A stretch of DNA of 32,304 nucleotides from Marmoricola sp. (GCF_025965215.1 NZ_JAOPXI010000095.1:1-32304); one strand, 5' to 3'; shown: positions 8,589 to 15,295, counted from the first letter of the stretch. Numbers and translations are program-made. The notes: generated by a model from the sequence alone, not told the origin.

Positions 8589-8607
8589 CTCGCCGAGGAG
8601 CCCCCGA

Positions 8608-8637
8608 TTTCAGATCCGCCGATCCCGCTGCTAAAGT
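8608..8637 (+). promoter_or_regulatory. tRNA-Lys promoter
   Basis: TTTCAG (8608-8613) and TAAAGT (8632-8637) are 18 nt apart, and the -10 box ends 14 nt before the tRNA. This is chromosomal sequence that still drives the tRNA after integration. Confidence 0.5.
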
Positions 8638-8651
8638 TCGGGACGCTTCAC

Positions 8652-8998
<347 letters not shown>

Positions 8999-9097
8999 GT
9001 GTCCAACGTATGACACAACCGATCCAATGACAATGGCCCGACACGCTGCAATTCTTCGATCGTTGCGTGTTGCGGGTTGGTGCCTTACGTTGTGCAA
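8999..9097. promoter_or_regulatory. Divergent switch region: two leaderless promoters and an operator
   Basis: Leftward repressor promoter: TTGTCA (complement of 9028-9033), 17 nt, TACGTT (complement of 9005-9010), 6 nt, ATG. Rightward promoter: TTGCGT (9063-9068), 17 nt, TACGTT (9086-9091), 6 nt, ATG. Both promoters share the same -10 hexamer and spacing. An inverted repeat TGTGTC-8 nt-GACACA (8998-9017) covers the repressor -10 box and start, a likely autoregulatory operator. A second pair, ACACGC (9041-9046) and GCGTGT (9065-9070), overlaps the rightward -35 box. Confidence 0.65.
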
Positions 9098-9319
9098 ATG
9101 TCGAATCTCGAAATCATCACAACCGCCGAAGCAGCCGAGATCCTGCGTGTGAGCGTCAAGACGGTGCACCGATGGGCCGGCGAGGGACGCCTGGCCGTCG
9201 TCACCAAGGCGCCCGGCCTTCGCGGTGCGCGGTTCTTTCTGCGCTCCCAGGTCGAGCAGCTCGGCGACGAGTTGGCGACCACGCCGGGCGCTCACCGCGA
9301 GTCAGCCGCCGCGTCGTGA
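9098..9319 (+). CDS. Excisionase/MerR-like helix-turn-helix protein
   Basis: A 73-residue protein with a MerR-type winged helix: EIITTAEAAEILRVSVKTVHRWAGEGRL is the classic first helix-turn-helix plus wing of the excisionase family (HTH_17), residues 5-32. It is the first rightward gene, divergent from the repressor, the position of a Cro-like or excisionase gene. It could bend DNA at the att sites to direct excision, regulate the early operon, or do both; the sequence does not decide. The ATG at 9098 follows the -10 box by 6 nt; an in-frame GTG or TTG upstream would run into the promoter. No ribosome site is present, consistent with a leaderless message. Confidence 0.75.
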   Translation: MSNLEIITTAEAAEILRVSVKTVHRWAGEGRLAVVTKAPGLRGARFFLRSQVEQLGDELATTPGAHRESAAAS

Positions 9320-9356
9320 CCAACCCCGAGGGGGTGGGGCGATCTAGGCGGCGGCC

Positions 9357-10295
9357 GTGAAGCCGGCGAGCGTCACCCAGATTCACGGACCTCGCAGAGC
9401 GACTCGACTTGGTCCCAAAGAGGCCCGGACCTACGTCCAGCGAGCCCGCGCCGCCGGCCTGATCACCGCGCCAGCTGCTCGGGCGTTGTTCGAGCACCTG
9501 CTCCGAGTGTGCGATCCCCGGCGCGGGTTCGTCCAGGACCTGCCCCAAGGCGACCAGCTCGACCGCGGCACCGGCGCCGTGACGATGACCGGCCTGACCT
9601 CGCAGCTCGGGGTCTCAGCTGAGACCCTGCGCCGCGCCAATCGGGCATTGGAGGCCTCGGGACTCGTTCGGGTTAAGAGCGGCTTCGGCCGGAGCTGGAG
9701 TCGATACACCCTCGACGCCCGGGAGATCACCGGGGTCCTGGGTGAACTACCCCGTTCTCCCTGGGGCAACTACCCCGTTAACCCGGGTGAAGACCCGACT
9801 CCGGAGACCCCACATTTCGTGGGGTCTGACCCCACAAATCAAGGGGTCAGACCCCACGAAACGCCCGGTCAGACCCCACAAAATGAGCCCCCCTATGCGC
9901 GTGCGCGCGTACACGCGCGCGAGTCAGACCGAAGTAAGAACAATTCCCCCCACCCCCGCGACGAGGCTCACGACCCGTCGCAGGATGACTCTCCCCCGGC
10001 CTCCGGCCAGGGCCCCCTCTCTGATTTCGAGAAGTGCGAACACGGACGGACGCCAGCCCAGGGCGGGTGTCGTACGTGCGGCACGACCAGGCGCCAGCTC
10101 GCCCAGCGTCGAGCCGACCAGGACCGCGACGAGCAGCACCGCGCCAAGGTCGCCGAACAGCTCGCCGAACGCGAACGCCGGCAGGCCGAACGCGCCGCCG
10201 CCCGCGGCCCTGATCCCGAGCTGATCGCCGCAGCTCGCGCCGGCGCCCTGGCCGGCAAGCACCACCCACCCACCCCACCGAAGGAGCCCCAATGA
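9357..10295 (+). CDS. Winged-helix replication-initiator-like protein with iterons in its gene
   Basis: A 312-residue protein. Residues 74-119 form a winged helix-turn-helix (VTMTGLTSQLGVSAETLRRANRALEASGLV...), the arrangement seen in plasmid and phage initiators. Residues 125-215 are a low-complexity, Pro-rich linker. C227, H229, C238 and C241 could bind zinc. Residues 245-285 are a highly charged, Ala/Glu/Arg-rich helix, probably coiled coil. No polymerase, helicase or nuclease motif is present. The linker-encoding DNA holds four 22-bp iterons, which supports a role in origin binding. The start is GTG 9357, 37 nt after the excisionase-like gene. The last 4 nt overlap the next start (ATGA). 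Rep function is inferred from the fold and the iterons. Confidence 0.6.
   Translation: MKPASVTQIHGPRRATRLGPKEARTYVQRARAAGLITAPAARALFEHLLRVCDPRRGFVQDLPQGDQLDRGTGAVTMTGLTSQLGVSAETLRRANRALEASGLVRVKSGFGRSWSRYTLDAREITGVLGELPRSPWGNYPVNPGEDPTPETPHFVGSDPTNQGVRPHETPGQTPQNEPPYARARVHARESDRSKNNSPHPRDEAHDPSQDDSPPASGQGPLSDFEKCEHGRTPAQGGCRTCGTTRRQLAQRRADQDRDEQHRAKVAEQLAERERRQAERAAARGPDPELIAAARAGALAGKHHPPTPPKEPQ
9745..9779 (+). repeat. Pair of AACTACCCCGTT repeats
   Basis: AACTACCCCGTT occurs at 9745-9756 and 9768-9779, 23 bp apart, immediately before the iteron array. It may be part of the same origin. Confidence 0.5.
9806..9893 (+). repeat. Four 22-bp iterons, candidate replication origin
   Basis: GACCCCAC occurs at 9806, 9828, 9850 and 9872, exactly 22 bp apart each time. 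Between units, GGGGTC at 9821-9826 and 9843-9848 makes GGGGTC-T/A-GACCCC dyads. Since 22 is not a multiple of 3, the repeat is held at the DNA level and not by the protein. This is the classical spacing of initiator-binding iterons. Confidence 0.75.
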
Positions 10296-10456
10296 TCCGC
10301 CGCTACCTGCTCACCGCCACCGCTGCGCTCGCGTCCGCACGCGCGCTCGTCCTGCTCGCCTACCTGCTCGACTGGATCGCCCTCCAGCGCTACATGAAGG
10401 CCTGGGACCAGGCGTTCGGCGGCGACACCGCCGAGATGTTCGGCGGTGTCCGATGA
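10292..10456 (+). CDS. Small hydrophobic protein (54 aa)
   Basis: ATG 10292 overlaps the stop of the Rep-like gene (ATGA) and has a good ribosome site (AAGGAG, 10281-10286). Residues 5-30 form one hydrophobic helix (YLLTATAALASARALVLLAYLLDWIAL), probably a membrane span, followed by a short amphipathic tail. I do not recognise it. Its place in the early operon, not the virion operon, suggests a non-structural membrane role. Confidence 0.6.
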   Translation: MIRRYLLTATAALASARALVLLAYLLDWIALQRYMKAWDQAFGGDTAEMFGGVR

Positions 10457-10836
10457 CCGCCCAGCCGACACGCAACCGCTACGACGACGACGACGACGCG
10501 ATGTTCGATGCGCCGACCAACCCCGGCACCCGACGAGCGAAGCCGAAGCACTGGTGGACCGGCCGGGACGCCACCGAGACCCGCAAGACGGTCCTGTGCC
10601 CGGGTCACCAGCACGACGCCGGCCTTGTGACCGTCCAGGGCGAGGACGGCCTGGTGCACCTGGGCTTCCGCCTGCACCAGATCGTCACCGCGGCCGGCTG
10701 GCGAATCCCGTGCGGAATGTCGCTGAAGTTCGCCTGCCAGGTCGTGATCCCCAACCGGCTCGACGTCGTGTGCCCCCACGTGATCGCGGAACGCCGCGCG
10801 GTCGCATCCTGGAACGCAGAGGCGGCGAGCTCGTGA
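10453..10836 (+). CDS. Early protein of unknown function, Cys/His-rich
   Basis: A 127-residue protein starting in the stop codon of the previous gene (ATGA). An acidic run of five Asp (residues 11-15) is followed by a basic segment. C49, H52, H54, C87, C95, C107 and H109 could form one or two metal sites, so a small zinc-binding fold is plausible. There is no membrane span and no known motif. It overlaps the next gene by 4 nt (GTGA). Confidence 0.6.
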   Translation: MTAQPTRNRYDDDDDAMFDAPTNPGTRRAKPKHWWTGRDATETRKTVLCPGHQHDAGLVTVQGEDGLVHLGFRLHQIVTAAGWRIPCGMSLKFACQVVIPNRLDVVCPHVIAERRAVASWNAEAASS

Positions 10837-11015
10837 GGACCCCAGCAGCTGAGGACCGATTCCAGCGCCGCCGTCTCGAGGCAACCAACCGGATGCTCGA
10901 CCTCGATCCCGAGGTGCGCGTACAGCTGGCGGTCTTGGTCTTGATGATCCTGGCCACTGAGATGCCCGCGATCGCGATGTTCGTGCTCGACAAAGCTGAA
11001 GCGGGGCAGCAATGA
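10833..11015 (+). CDS. Small early protein (60 aa)
   Basis: GTG 10833 overlaps the stop of the previous gene (GTGA), and the gene ends with ATGA into the next one. The N-terminal half is charged and helical (EDRFQRRRLEATNRM). The C-terminal half is hydrophobic (VQLAVLVLMILATEMPAIAMFVL), possibly a membrane or packing helix. No family is recognised. Confidence 0.55.
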   Translation: MRTPAAEDRFQRRRLEATNRMLDLDPEVRVQLAVLVLMILATEMPAIAMFVLDKAEAGQQ

Positions 11016-11641
11016 AGGTCCGGACATACAGGCCGAGCCGGGCACCCCGCTACAAGCTCGCGCACTGGCCCTGGTGGCGGGCGTTCATCGCCAACAGCAT
11101 CACCGGCACCCGCCGCGCCAAAGCCCGCGGATGCAAGCGGATCGACAACGACCACGAACGTACCCGCGACTGGACGATCGTCCGCAGCCACGGCGCACCA
11201 AGCACGTTCTGGCTCCCCAAGGGCGACCGGATCAAGCACCACGCCTGGGCCGAGCTCGCCCAGCTCCGACGTGAGTTCAAGGGCGACGTGTATTGGCTAA
11301 CCCAGGCTGACGTCGGGTTCATCCAGAACAGCCGCGCCGGGCTCGGCGAAGAAGCCGAGATCAAGGACTGGCTCCCCGCTCGCCAGGAGGACCTCGAGGA
11401 CGTGTTCCTCGACTGGATGACCGCGGCCCGTCAGGCGTGGGGGCCAACCTGGCAGCACCAGCTGACGATCAAGGTCCTGACCAACCTACCCGGCGGCCTG
11501 GACTACGCGCTGATGGTGTGCCGGGCCGCGCACAGTGTGGGCATACCGACGATGCTGCTCGTCCGCGGCCGGGACCGGTTCCGGACGTTCGAGGGCTTCC
11601 CCGAAGTCACCTACGTGCGTGGATCGTTGGTGCTCCGATGA
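11012..11641 (+). CDS. Early protein of unknown function (209 aa)
   Basis: Starts in the stop codon of the previous gene (ATGA). The N-terminal 50 residues are basic and aromatic (HWPWWRAF, RRAKARGCKR), suggesting nucleic-acid contact. The C-terminal half reads like an alternating alpha/beta fold: HQLTIKVLTNLPGGLDYALMVCRAAHSVGIPTMLLVRG. No catalytic signature is recognised. Being the second-longest unknown in the early operon, it is a candidate for a replication accessory or a host-takeover protein; this is only inference from position. Confidence 0.6.
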   Translation: MKVRTYRPSRAPRYKLAHWPWWRAFIANSITGTRRAKARGCKRIDNDHERTRDWTIVRSHGAPSTFWLPKGDRIKHHAWAELAQLRREFKGDVYWLTQADVGFIQNSRAGLGEEAEIKDWLPARQEDLEDVFLDWMTAARQAWGPTWQHQLTIKVLTNLPGGLDYALMVCRAAHSVGIPTMLLVRGRDRFRTFEGFPEVTYVRGSLVLR

Positions 11642-11865
11642 AGCGGAAGCAATACGAGGTCTATGCGGTCGCGTGGCACGACACGATCACGGGCCCGGGG
11701 CGATCCAGCGGAATCGGTCACGAGCTAGTCGACCTGGTCACGAACAACGGCATAGATCTCCACCTCGCGATCGAGCACGTCGAGCGGCAGGCCCAGCTGG
11801 AATGGCTCAGCGAGCAACCACGGCGTATCACTCTCGAAATCAAGGTCACCGAGGTCGAGCTATGA
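11638..11865 (+). CDS. Small early protein (75 aa)
   Basis: ATG 11638 overlaps the previous stop by 4 nt. Basic start (KRKQYEVYAVAWHD), then a beta-alpha-beta-like pattern that ends in a strand (RITLEIKVTEVEL). Soluble, with no known motif. It ends with ATGA into the next gene. Confidence 0.55.
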   Translation: MKRKQYEVYAVAWHDTITGPGRSSGIGHELVDLVTNNGIDLHLAIEHVERQAQLEWLSEQPRRITLEIKVTEVEL

Positions 11866-12092
11866 GCGCCCAGGAGGTGGTCCCGGACTTGCTCCCACGG
11901 ATCCGGGCCGCGGCCACCGACGTACGCGACGCCACCGACGCCGCACAGCTCGCACAGCGGCTCCGGGACCAACTGATCGTCCAGGCCGTCGACGCCGGGA
12001 TCTCACACCGGCACATCGCGACCGCGGCCGGGATCTCCAAGTCGAGGATCGTCGCGATCCTCGGCAACCAGTACACCGAGCACCTGCTTTGA
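11862..12092 (+). CDS. Small helix-turn-helix protein (76 aa)
   Basis: An all-helical 76-residue protein. Residues 35-68 resemble a helix-turn-helix of the resolvase/sigma-like kind: DAGISHRHIATAAGISKSRIVAIL, with the turn at AGIS. It could regulate the late operon that starts about 750 bp downstream. Start overlaps the previous gene (ATGA); the stop TGA shares bases with the TTG start of the methyltransferase (TTGA). Confidence 0.6.
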   Translation: MSAQEVVPDLLPRIRAAATDVRDATDAAQLAQRLRDQLIVQAVDAGISHRHIATAAGISKSRIVAILGNQYTEHLL

Positions 12093-12748
12093 CGTGCGAC
12101 TGGTGCCACGGTCCGATCCCGGAGGGCGCCCGCCGGGATTCGATCTGTTGCTCGAAGCGGTGCCGGCAGGCCCGGCATCGGTTTCGGACGGCGGTCGGGA
12201 CCTCGGTCGCGCCCGGCCGCCCGCGACGTCTCGCCTACGCCGATCCGCCCTACCCGGGCAAGGCGTGGCTCTACCGAGATCACCCTGACTTCGCCGGCGA
12301 GGTTGACCACCGCGAGCTCGTGGCGTCGCTCTCAACTGAGTACGACGCCTGGGCTTTGTCGACCTCGGCGATCGCGTTGCCGGCGGTGCTCGCGTTGTGC
12401 CCGCCCGGTGTTCGGGTCGCAGCTTGGGTCCGTGGCGAGCGACCCAACAAGCAGGCGATCTGGCCGCAGAACGCCTGGGAGCCCGTGATCTATGCCGGCG
12501 ACGTGAGACGTGTCGCGGAGGACCTCTACGACGCGTCGTCGGACGTCGACGGGCGACGCGTTGACGCGTTGGTGCACCACTCCCGGCCGCGGATCACCGA
12601 CCCGAAGCGGGTCATCGGCGCCAAGCCCGCAACGTTCGCTCGGTGGATCTTCGATCTGCTCGGCGCAACGCCGGCAGACGAGCTGGTCGACGTGTTCCCG
12701 GGCTCCGGCGGGATAGCTCGCGCCTGGGAGTTCTTCCGCGCGAGCTGA
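12089..12748 (+). CDS. DNA methyltransferase with N-terminal zinc finger
   Basis: A 219-residue S-adenosylmethionine-dependent amino-methyltransferase. C3, C6, C20/C21 and C25 form a zinc knuckle (TCDWC...CCSKRC). The catalytic motif DPPY is at 52-55 in LAYADPPYPG, and FxGxG (203-207, VFPGSGG) is the SAM-binding motif at the C-terminus. This circular order, DPPY before FxGxG, is that of the beta class (N4-cytosine or N6-adenine). Similar single-subunit methylases are common in actinophages and may shield viral DNA from host restriction. The start is TTG overlapping the previous stop. It is the last gene of the early operon. Confidence 0.8.
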   Translation: MTCDWCHGPIPEGARRDSICCSKRCRQARHRFRTAVGTSVAPGRPRRLAYADPPYPGKAWLYRDHPDFAGEVDHRELVASLSTEYDAWALSTSAIALPAVLALCPPGVRVAAWVRGERPNKQAIWPQNAWEPVIYAGDVRRVAEDLYDASSDVDGRRVDALVHHSRPRITDPKRVIGAKPATFARWIFDLLGATPADELVDVFPGSGGIARAWEFFRAS

Positions 12749-12841
12749 GCCGGATCCGAACGCGACGCGTCGCCGAGTACTCGAGCGACGGCTCAAGTGG
12801 TCACTTCCGTGACCGGGGGGTGTCCGGCCTAGGGTCCGCTC
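12749..12841 (+). promoter_or_regulatory. Late-operon control region
   Basis: A perfect dyad GGTCAC-TTCC-GTGACC (12799-12814) lies just upstream of a TAGGGT -10-like box (12830-12835), which ends 6 nt before the GTG start at 12842, again a leaderless layout. No good -35 box exists at 17 nt; the dyad occupies that position, as expected for an activator-dependent promoter. Bases 12750-12773 are one copy of the element's 24-bp repeat, including the 12-bp palindrome GCGACGCGTCGC. Confidence 0.5.
12750..12773 (+). repeat. 24-bp repeat, left copy
   Basis: Contains GGATCCGAACGC followed by GACGCGTCGC and is identical to the reverse complement of 23658-23681. A partial third copy (CGGATCCGAACGCGAC) is at 16927-16942. 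Confidence 0.75.
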
Positions 12842-13360
12842 GTGGCGACGGTGAAGGGGCAGATCCCGGTCCGGGGGACGTGCGCTGATGGGCATGTGAC
12901 CGAGGCGACCTCGGACCGGGGTCGGGTGACTTGGGAGGGTGAGTGCGCTCACGACGGGTGCACTCGCAAGGTCAAGGCCCGTCGGATTCCTGGCACCGCG
13001 CCCGGCTCGACTGAACCGGCCCAGCAGGCGCCGGCCCAACCTGCCGGCGGGGATGATCCTCACCGGGTGATCGAAGTGGAGTACGACGGTGACGACCCAG
13101 ACGCAGGCCCCCGGGCCGGAGGGCCAGACGAAGGCGGAGATCCCAGTCAGTCCGGAACTGGCGGCGGTGATCACCAAGGCGAAGGTGCGCCGGCCGGGGT
13201 TCCTCAAGGAGGAGCCCCAGCTGAGCCCGTCCGACCCCAACCCCGAGCTGGGAACGGACGACTCAAGCGACGGCGCCGGCGACTTTCCCCGGCCGAGCGA
13301 GCAGATGCCCGACGAGTCGTCGAGCAAGAGTGGGTCATCCCGAACATCGTCCCGCGCTGA
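12842..13360 (+). CDS. Zinc-ribbon-like protein, 3' end overlaps the next gene
   Basis: 172 residues from GTG 12842. Residues 14-40 hold a CADGH ... CAHDGC pattern (C14, H18, C35, C40), probably a small zinc ribbon, followed by a Pro/Ala/Gln-rich segment. Codon use is strongly GC3-biased up to about 13088. Past that point the next gene is open in the +1 frame, and this frame becomes low-complexity and less biased until its stop at 13360. Either the two genes overlap by 272 nt, or a frameshift (programmed or artefactual) joins them. No function is recognised; its position is the first of the late operon. Confidence 0.5.
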   Translation: MATVKGQIPVRGTCADGHVTEATSDRGRVTWEGECAHDGCTRKVKARRIPGTAPGSTEPAQQAPAQPAGGDDPHRVIEVEYDGDDPDAGPRAGGPDEGGDPSQSGTGGGDHQGEGAPAGVPQGGAPAEPVRPQPRAGNGRLKRRRRRLSPAERADARRVVEQEWVIPNIVPR

Positions 13361-13742
13361 GCGCAAGGCACTCCAGCAGGCGATCAGCGTCGGGTTCGCC
13401 GGCGCCACCACCGGCGCGCACGAGTTCCTGGTGCGTGACCCGCACTCGAAGTACGTCGGGCTCCTGCTGGCCGACGAGCAGGACACCGAAGCGATCGGCG
13501 AGCCGGCCGCAAACCTGCTCTCTCGGCGCATGGGTGACGTGCCGCTCGGTGGGGACCTGGGCGACGTGGTGGCGCTCCTGGTGGCCGTCGTCGGCTACGG
13601 CCTCAAGCAACTCGGCAAGCTACGCCTGGCGCGCCACCTGCGCGACGGTGGCGCTGCTCTCGACGGCCTCCAGCCGAACCTCGGCGAGCAGCTGCCGCCT
13701 GAGGCCCCGGCGCCGTACGACATTCCGCTGGCGGGCGAGTGA
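13089..13742 (+). CDS. Late protein of unknown function (217 aa)
   Basis: GTG 13089 is the first start in this frame. Residues 1-95 are Pro/Ser/Glu-rich and probably disordered. Residues 96-190 look helical (RKALQQAISVGFAGATTGAHEFLVRDPHSKYVGLLL), with one hydrophobic helix (VVALLVAVVGYGLKQL) that might touch membrane. Codon bias is normal throughout. It precedes the packaging genes and overlaps the next start (TGATG). Virion or packaging accessory is possible, not shown. Confidence 0.6.
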   Translation: MTTQTQAPGPEGQTKAEIPVSPELAAVITKAKVRRPGFLKEEPQLSPSDPNPELGTDDSSDGAGDFPRPSEQMPDESSSKSGSSRTSSRAERKALQQAISVGFAGATTGAHEFLVRDPHSKYVGLLLADEQDTEAIGEPAANLLSRRMGDVPLGGDLGDVVALLVAVVGYGLKQLGKLRLARHLRDGGAALDGLQPNLGEQLPPEAPAPYDIPLAGE

Positions 13743-13888
13743 TGCGCAACATCGTCAGGCGGCTCGTCGTCGCCTCGTGCTACTTCTCGGTCGTGGTGGT
13801 CGCGGCGAGCACCTTCATCGCTATCGAGGCAATTCAGGGCGACGAGGCCGAAGCCGTGGACACGCCGGCGCCGTTGACCGATGGGTGA
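13742..13888 (+). CDS. Single-span membrane protein (48 aa)
   Basis: ATG 13742 shares its A with the previous TGA. A basic start (RNIVRR) is followed by one hydrophobic span (LVVASCYFSVVVVAASTFIAI) and an acidic tail (GDEAEAVD). It overlaps the ATPase gene by 8 nt. It is one of the series of tiny membrane proteins expected for a virion with an internal membrane. Confidence 0.7.
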   Translation: MRNIVRRLVVASCYFSVVVVAASTFIAIEAIQGDEAEAVDTPAPLTDG

Positions 13889-14573
13889 GCCGCTCCCCGA
13901 AGCGACACGCGCGCATCCGGTCGAGCTCGACCCGCGCAAGAACTTCATCATCTCCGCGTTCGGTCGCAAGGGCGCCGGCAAGACGACGTTCAACCGGATG
14001 ATCTACCGCGACTACCCGCTCTCCAAGCTCTGCATCGACGTCAACGGCGAGGCCGAGCCGGGCGAGGAGGCCCAGAAGATCCACGCACCAGAGCGCGGCC
14101 TCCCGCGGGTCACCAACGAGACGCCGCCGGCGAACCTGCACTACGTGGCCGACCCGGGCTCAGACACCTACCGTGACGACCTGGACCGAGCTGTGGGCAT
14201 GGCGATGTATCCCTCCGACCAGCACTCGCTCATCTGGGGCGGTGAGGTCGGCGAGCTGTGCACCGGCAACATGTCCGGCCCGCACCTGCGCCGGCTGCTG
14301 ATGCAGTCTCGGCACTACAAGACCTCGGCCCTGTTCGACGGGCCCAGGCCGATGAACATCGACCCGCTCGTGATCGGCCAGAGCGACTACGTGGTGATCT
14401 ATGACCTGCCGAACCCGGCGGACCGGAAACGGGTCGCGGAGAACATCGCCTACCCGCCAGCCCGGTTCGACCAAGAGTGCGAGGACACGTTCCGGCGCGG
14501 GCCGTTCTGGCACCTGCTCTGGTCCACCAAGGCGAAACAGCTCTACCGATGCCCGCCGTTGCCGCCCTCATGA
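13881..14573 (+). CDS. Predicted genome-packaging ATPase (FtsK/HerA superfamily, PRD1 P9-like)
   Basis: 230 residues, the size of packaging ATPases of tailless double-jelly-roll viruses. Walker A is GRKGAGKT (28-35). A hydrophobic strand ending in acidic residues, SLIWGGEVGEL (116-124), stands in the Walker B place, with E122 as the likely catalytic acid; the usual DE pair is absent. The arginine-rich helix LRRLLMQSRHYKTSALF then leads to GPRPMNIDPLVIGQSDYVVIYDL, which follows the family's 'TQRP...I...L..SD..V' pattern, although the usual Gln is replaced. In relatives the protein pumps DNA into a preformed capsid through a unique vertex. The capsid gene lies 0.7 kb downstream, the common arrangement. 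Zot-like proteins are an alternative within the same superfamily. Confidence 0.75.
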   Translation: MGEPLPEATRAHPVELDPRKNFIISAFGRKGAGKTTFNRMIYRDYPLSKLCIDVNGEAEPGEEAQKIHAPERGLPRVTNETPPANLHYVADPGSDTYRDDLDRAVGMAMYPSDQHSLIWGGEVGELCTGNMSGPHLRRLLMQSRHYKTSALFDGPRPMNIDPLVIGQSDYVVIYDLPNPADRKRVAENIAYPPARFDQECEDTFRRGPFWHLLWSTKAKQLYRCPPLPPS

Positions 14574-14941
14574 AGCTCGTAGCGACCTGTCGCAGCTGCC
14601 CCGAGCAGTATGAGCTGCGCGACGACCAGGGCACCGTCTTCGCCTACTTCCGACTTCGAGGTGGGCGCTACTCCGTGACGGTCCCGGACGTCGGCGGCGA
14701 GGTCGTCTACGAAGCCGATTGGCACGACGACGACCCGTACAAAGGTGGGTTCGACAGCCAGCCGGAGGCGGTGCAGCAGCTGAGCCTCGGGCTCTTCCAC
14801 GTCTTCAACGCCTACTACCTCGGGTGGGTCGAAGATCGGACGCTCGATTGGGACCAGCTGGATCACGTGCTCGAACAGATGCGCGCCGACCAGGCGGCGC
14901 TCTGGAGCGCTGGAAGCCCTGCTGACGGTTCACCCGGGTGA
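14570..14941 (+). CDS. Late protein of unknown function (123 aa)
   Basis: Starts in the ATPase stop codon (ATGA). The N-terminus has CRSC (a CxxC pair), then a beta-rich middle (FAYFRLRGGRYSVTVPDVGGEVVYEADW) and an acidic helical C-terminus. Soluble, unrecognised. Its close coupling to the ATPase suggests a packaging partner. Its stop codon lies inside a 22-bp perfect palindrome. Confidence 0.6.
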   Translation: MKLVATCRSCPEQYELRDDQGTVFAYFRLRGGRYSVTVPDVGGEVVYEADWHDDDPYKGGFDSQPEAVQQLSLGLFHVFNAYYLGWVEDRTLDWDQLDHVLEQMRADQAALWSAGSPADGSPG

Positions 14942-14946
14942 ACCGT
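14925..14946. promoter_or_regulatory. 22-bp perfect palindrome, candidate operator of the capsid operon
   Basis: ACGGTTCACCC followed directly by its exact reverse complement. It spans the stop codon of the preceding gene. The next 80 bases are non-coding and precede the small membrane and capsid genes; TAGGGA overlaps its right edge as a weak -10 candidate. A regulator site or a hairpin end of the upstream transcript are both possible; with no loop, a protein-binding site is more likely. Confidence 0.5.
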
Positions 14947-15026
14947 AGGGAAACTATTGCGGCGGGTGTGGCCAGAGTTCACGGTGTGTCTCGTGAGCAA
15001 GTGACCTGACCACCGAGGAGAACCCC

Positions 15027-15113
15027 ATGAGCGGCAAGAACGCTGCCTTCACCGCCGTGATCGCCCTGATCGTCGTGATCGCCTACGAGCGGTACCAGAC
15101 CAAGGCCGGCTGA
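15027..15113 (+). CDS. Tiny membrane protein (28 aa)
   Basis: ATG 15027 has a good ribosome site (GAGGAG, 15015-15020). Almost the whole protein is one hydrophobic span (AAFTAVIALIVVIAY) with a basic C-terminus (ERYQTKAG). It is followed after 4 nt by another small membrane gene. Such peptides occur in the inner membrane of tectivirus virions. Confidence 0.65.
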   Translation: MSGKNAAFTAVIALIVVIAYERYQTKAG

Positions 15114-15117
15114 TCCG

Positions 15118-15270
15118 ATGCGGTTCTCTCGCCTCGCGGCCTTCTGGGGCGCCGTTGCCGGCGTCTCGATCGTGGCCCCGGTGATGTTCAACCTCGCCGC
15201 TGACCGGCTCGGCACCTCGCTGCCGGCACTGAAGTCCCTCAACGACTACGCCACCCGGCGTAACGGCTGA
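15118..15270 (+). CDS. Small membrane protein (50 aa)
   Basis: ATG 15118, 4 nt after the previous stop. One hydrophobic stretch (LAAFWGAVAGVSIVAPVMFNLAA) is flanked by basic residues at the start and a soluble tail (LKSLNDYATRRNG). It directly precedes the capsid gene, so a virion membrane or assembly role is likely. Confidence 0.65.
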   Translation: MRFSRLAAFWGAVAGVSIVAPVMFNLAADRLGTSLPALKSLNDYATRRNG

Positions 15271-15295
15271 CGCCGACGGATCGAAGGAAGAGAAC

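Noticed and set aside
8999-9295. N-terminal extension of the repressor to 9295
   Set aside because: It would read through the promoter region and antisense through the excisionase-like gene; the helix-turn-helix domain and leaderless ATG support 8998.
9806-9893. CRISPR array
   Set aside because: Eight-base core, 22-bp period, only four units, inside a coding region; iterons fit better.
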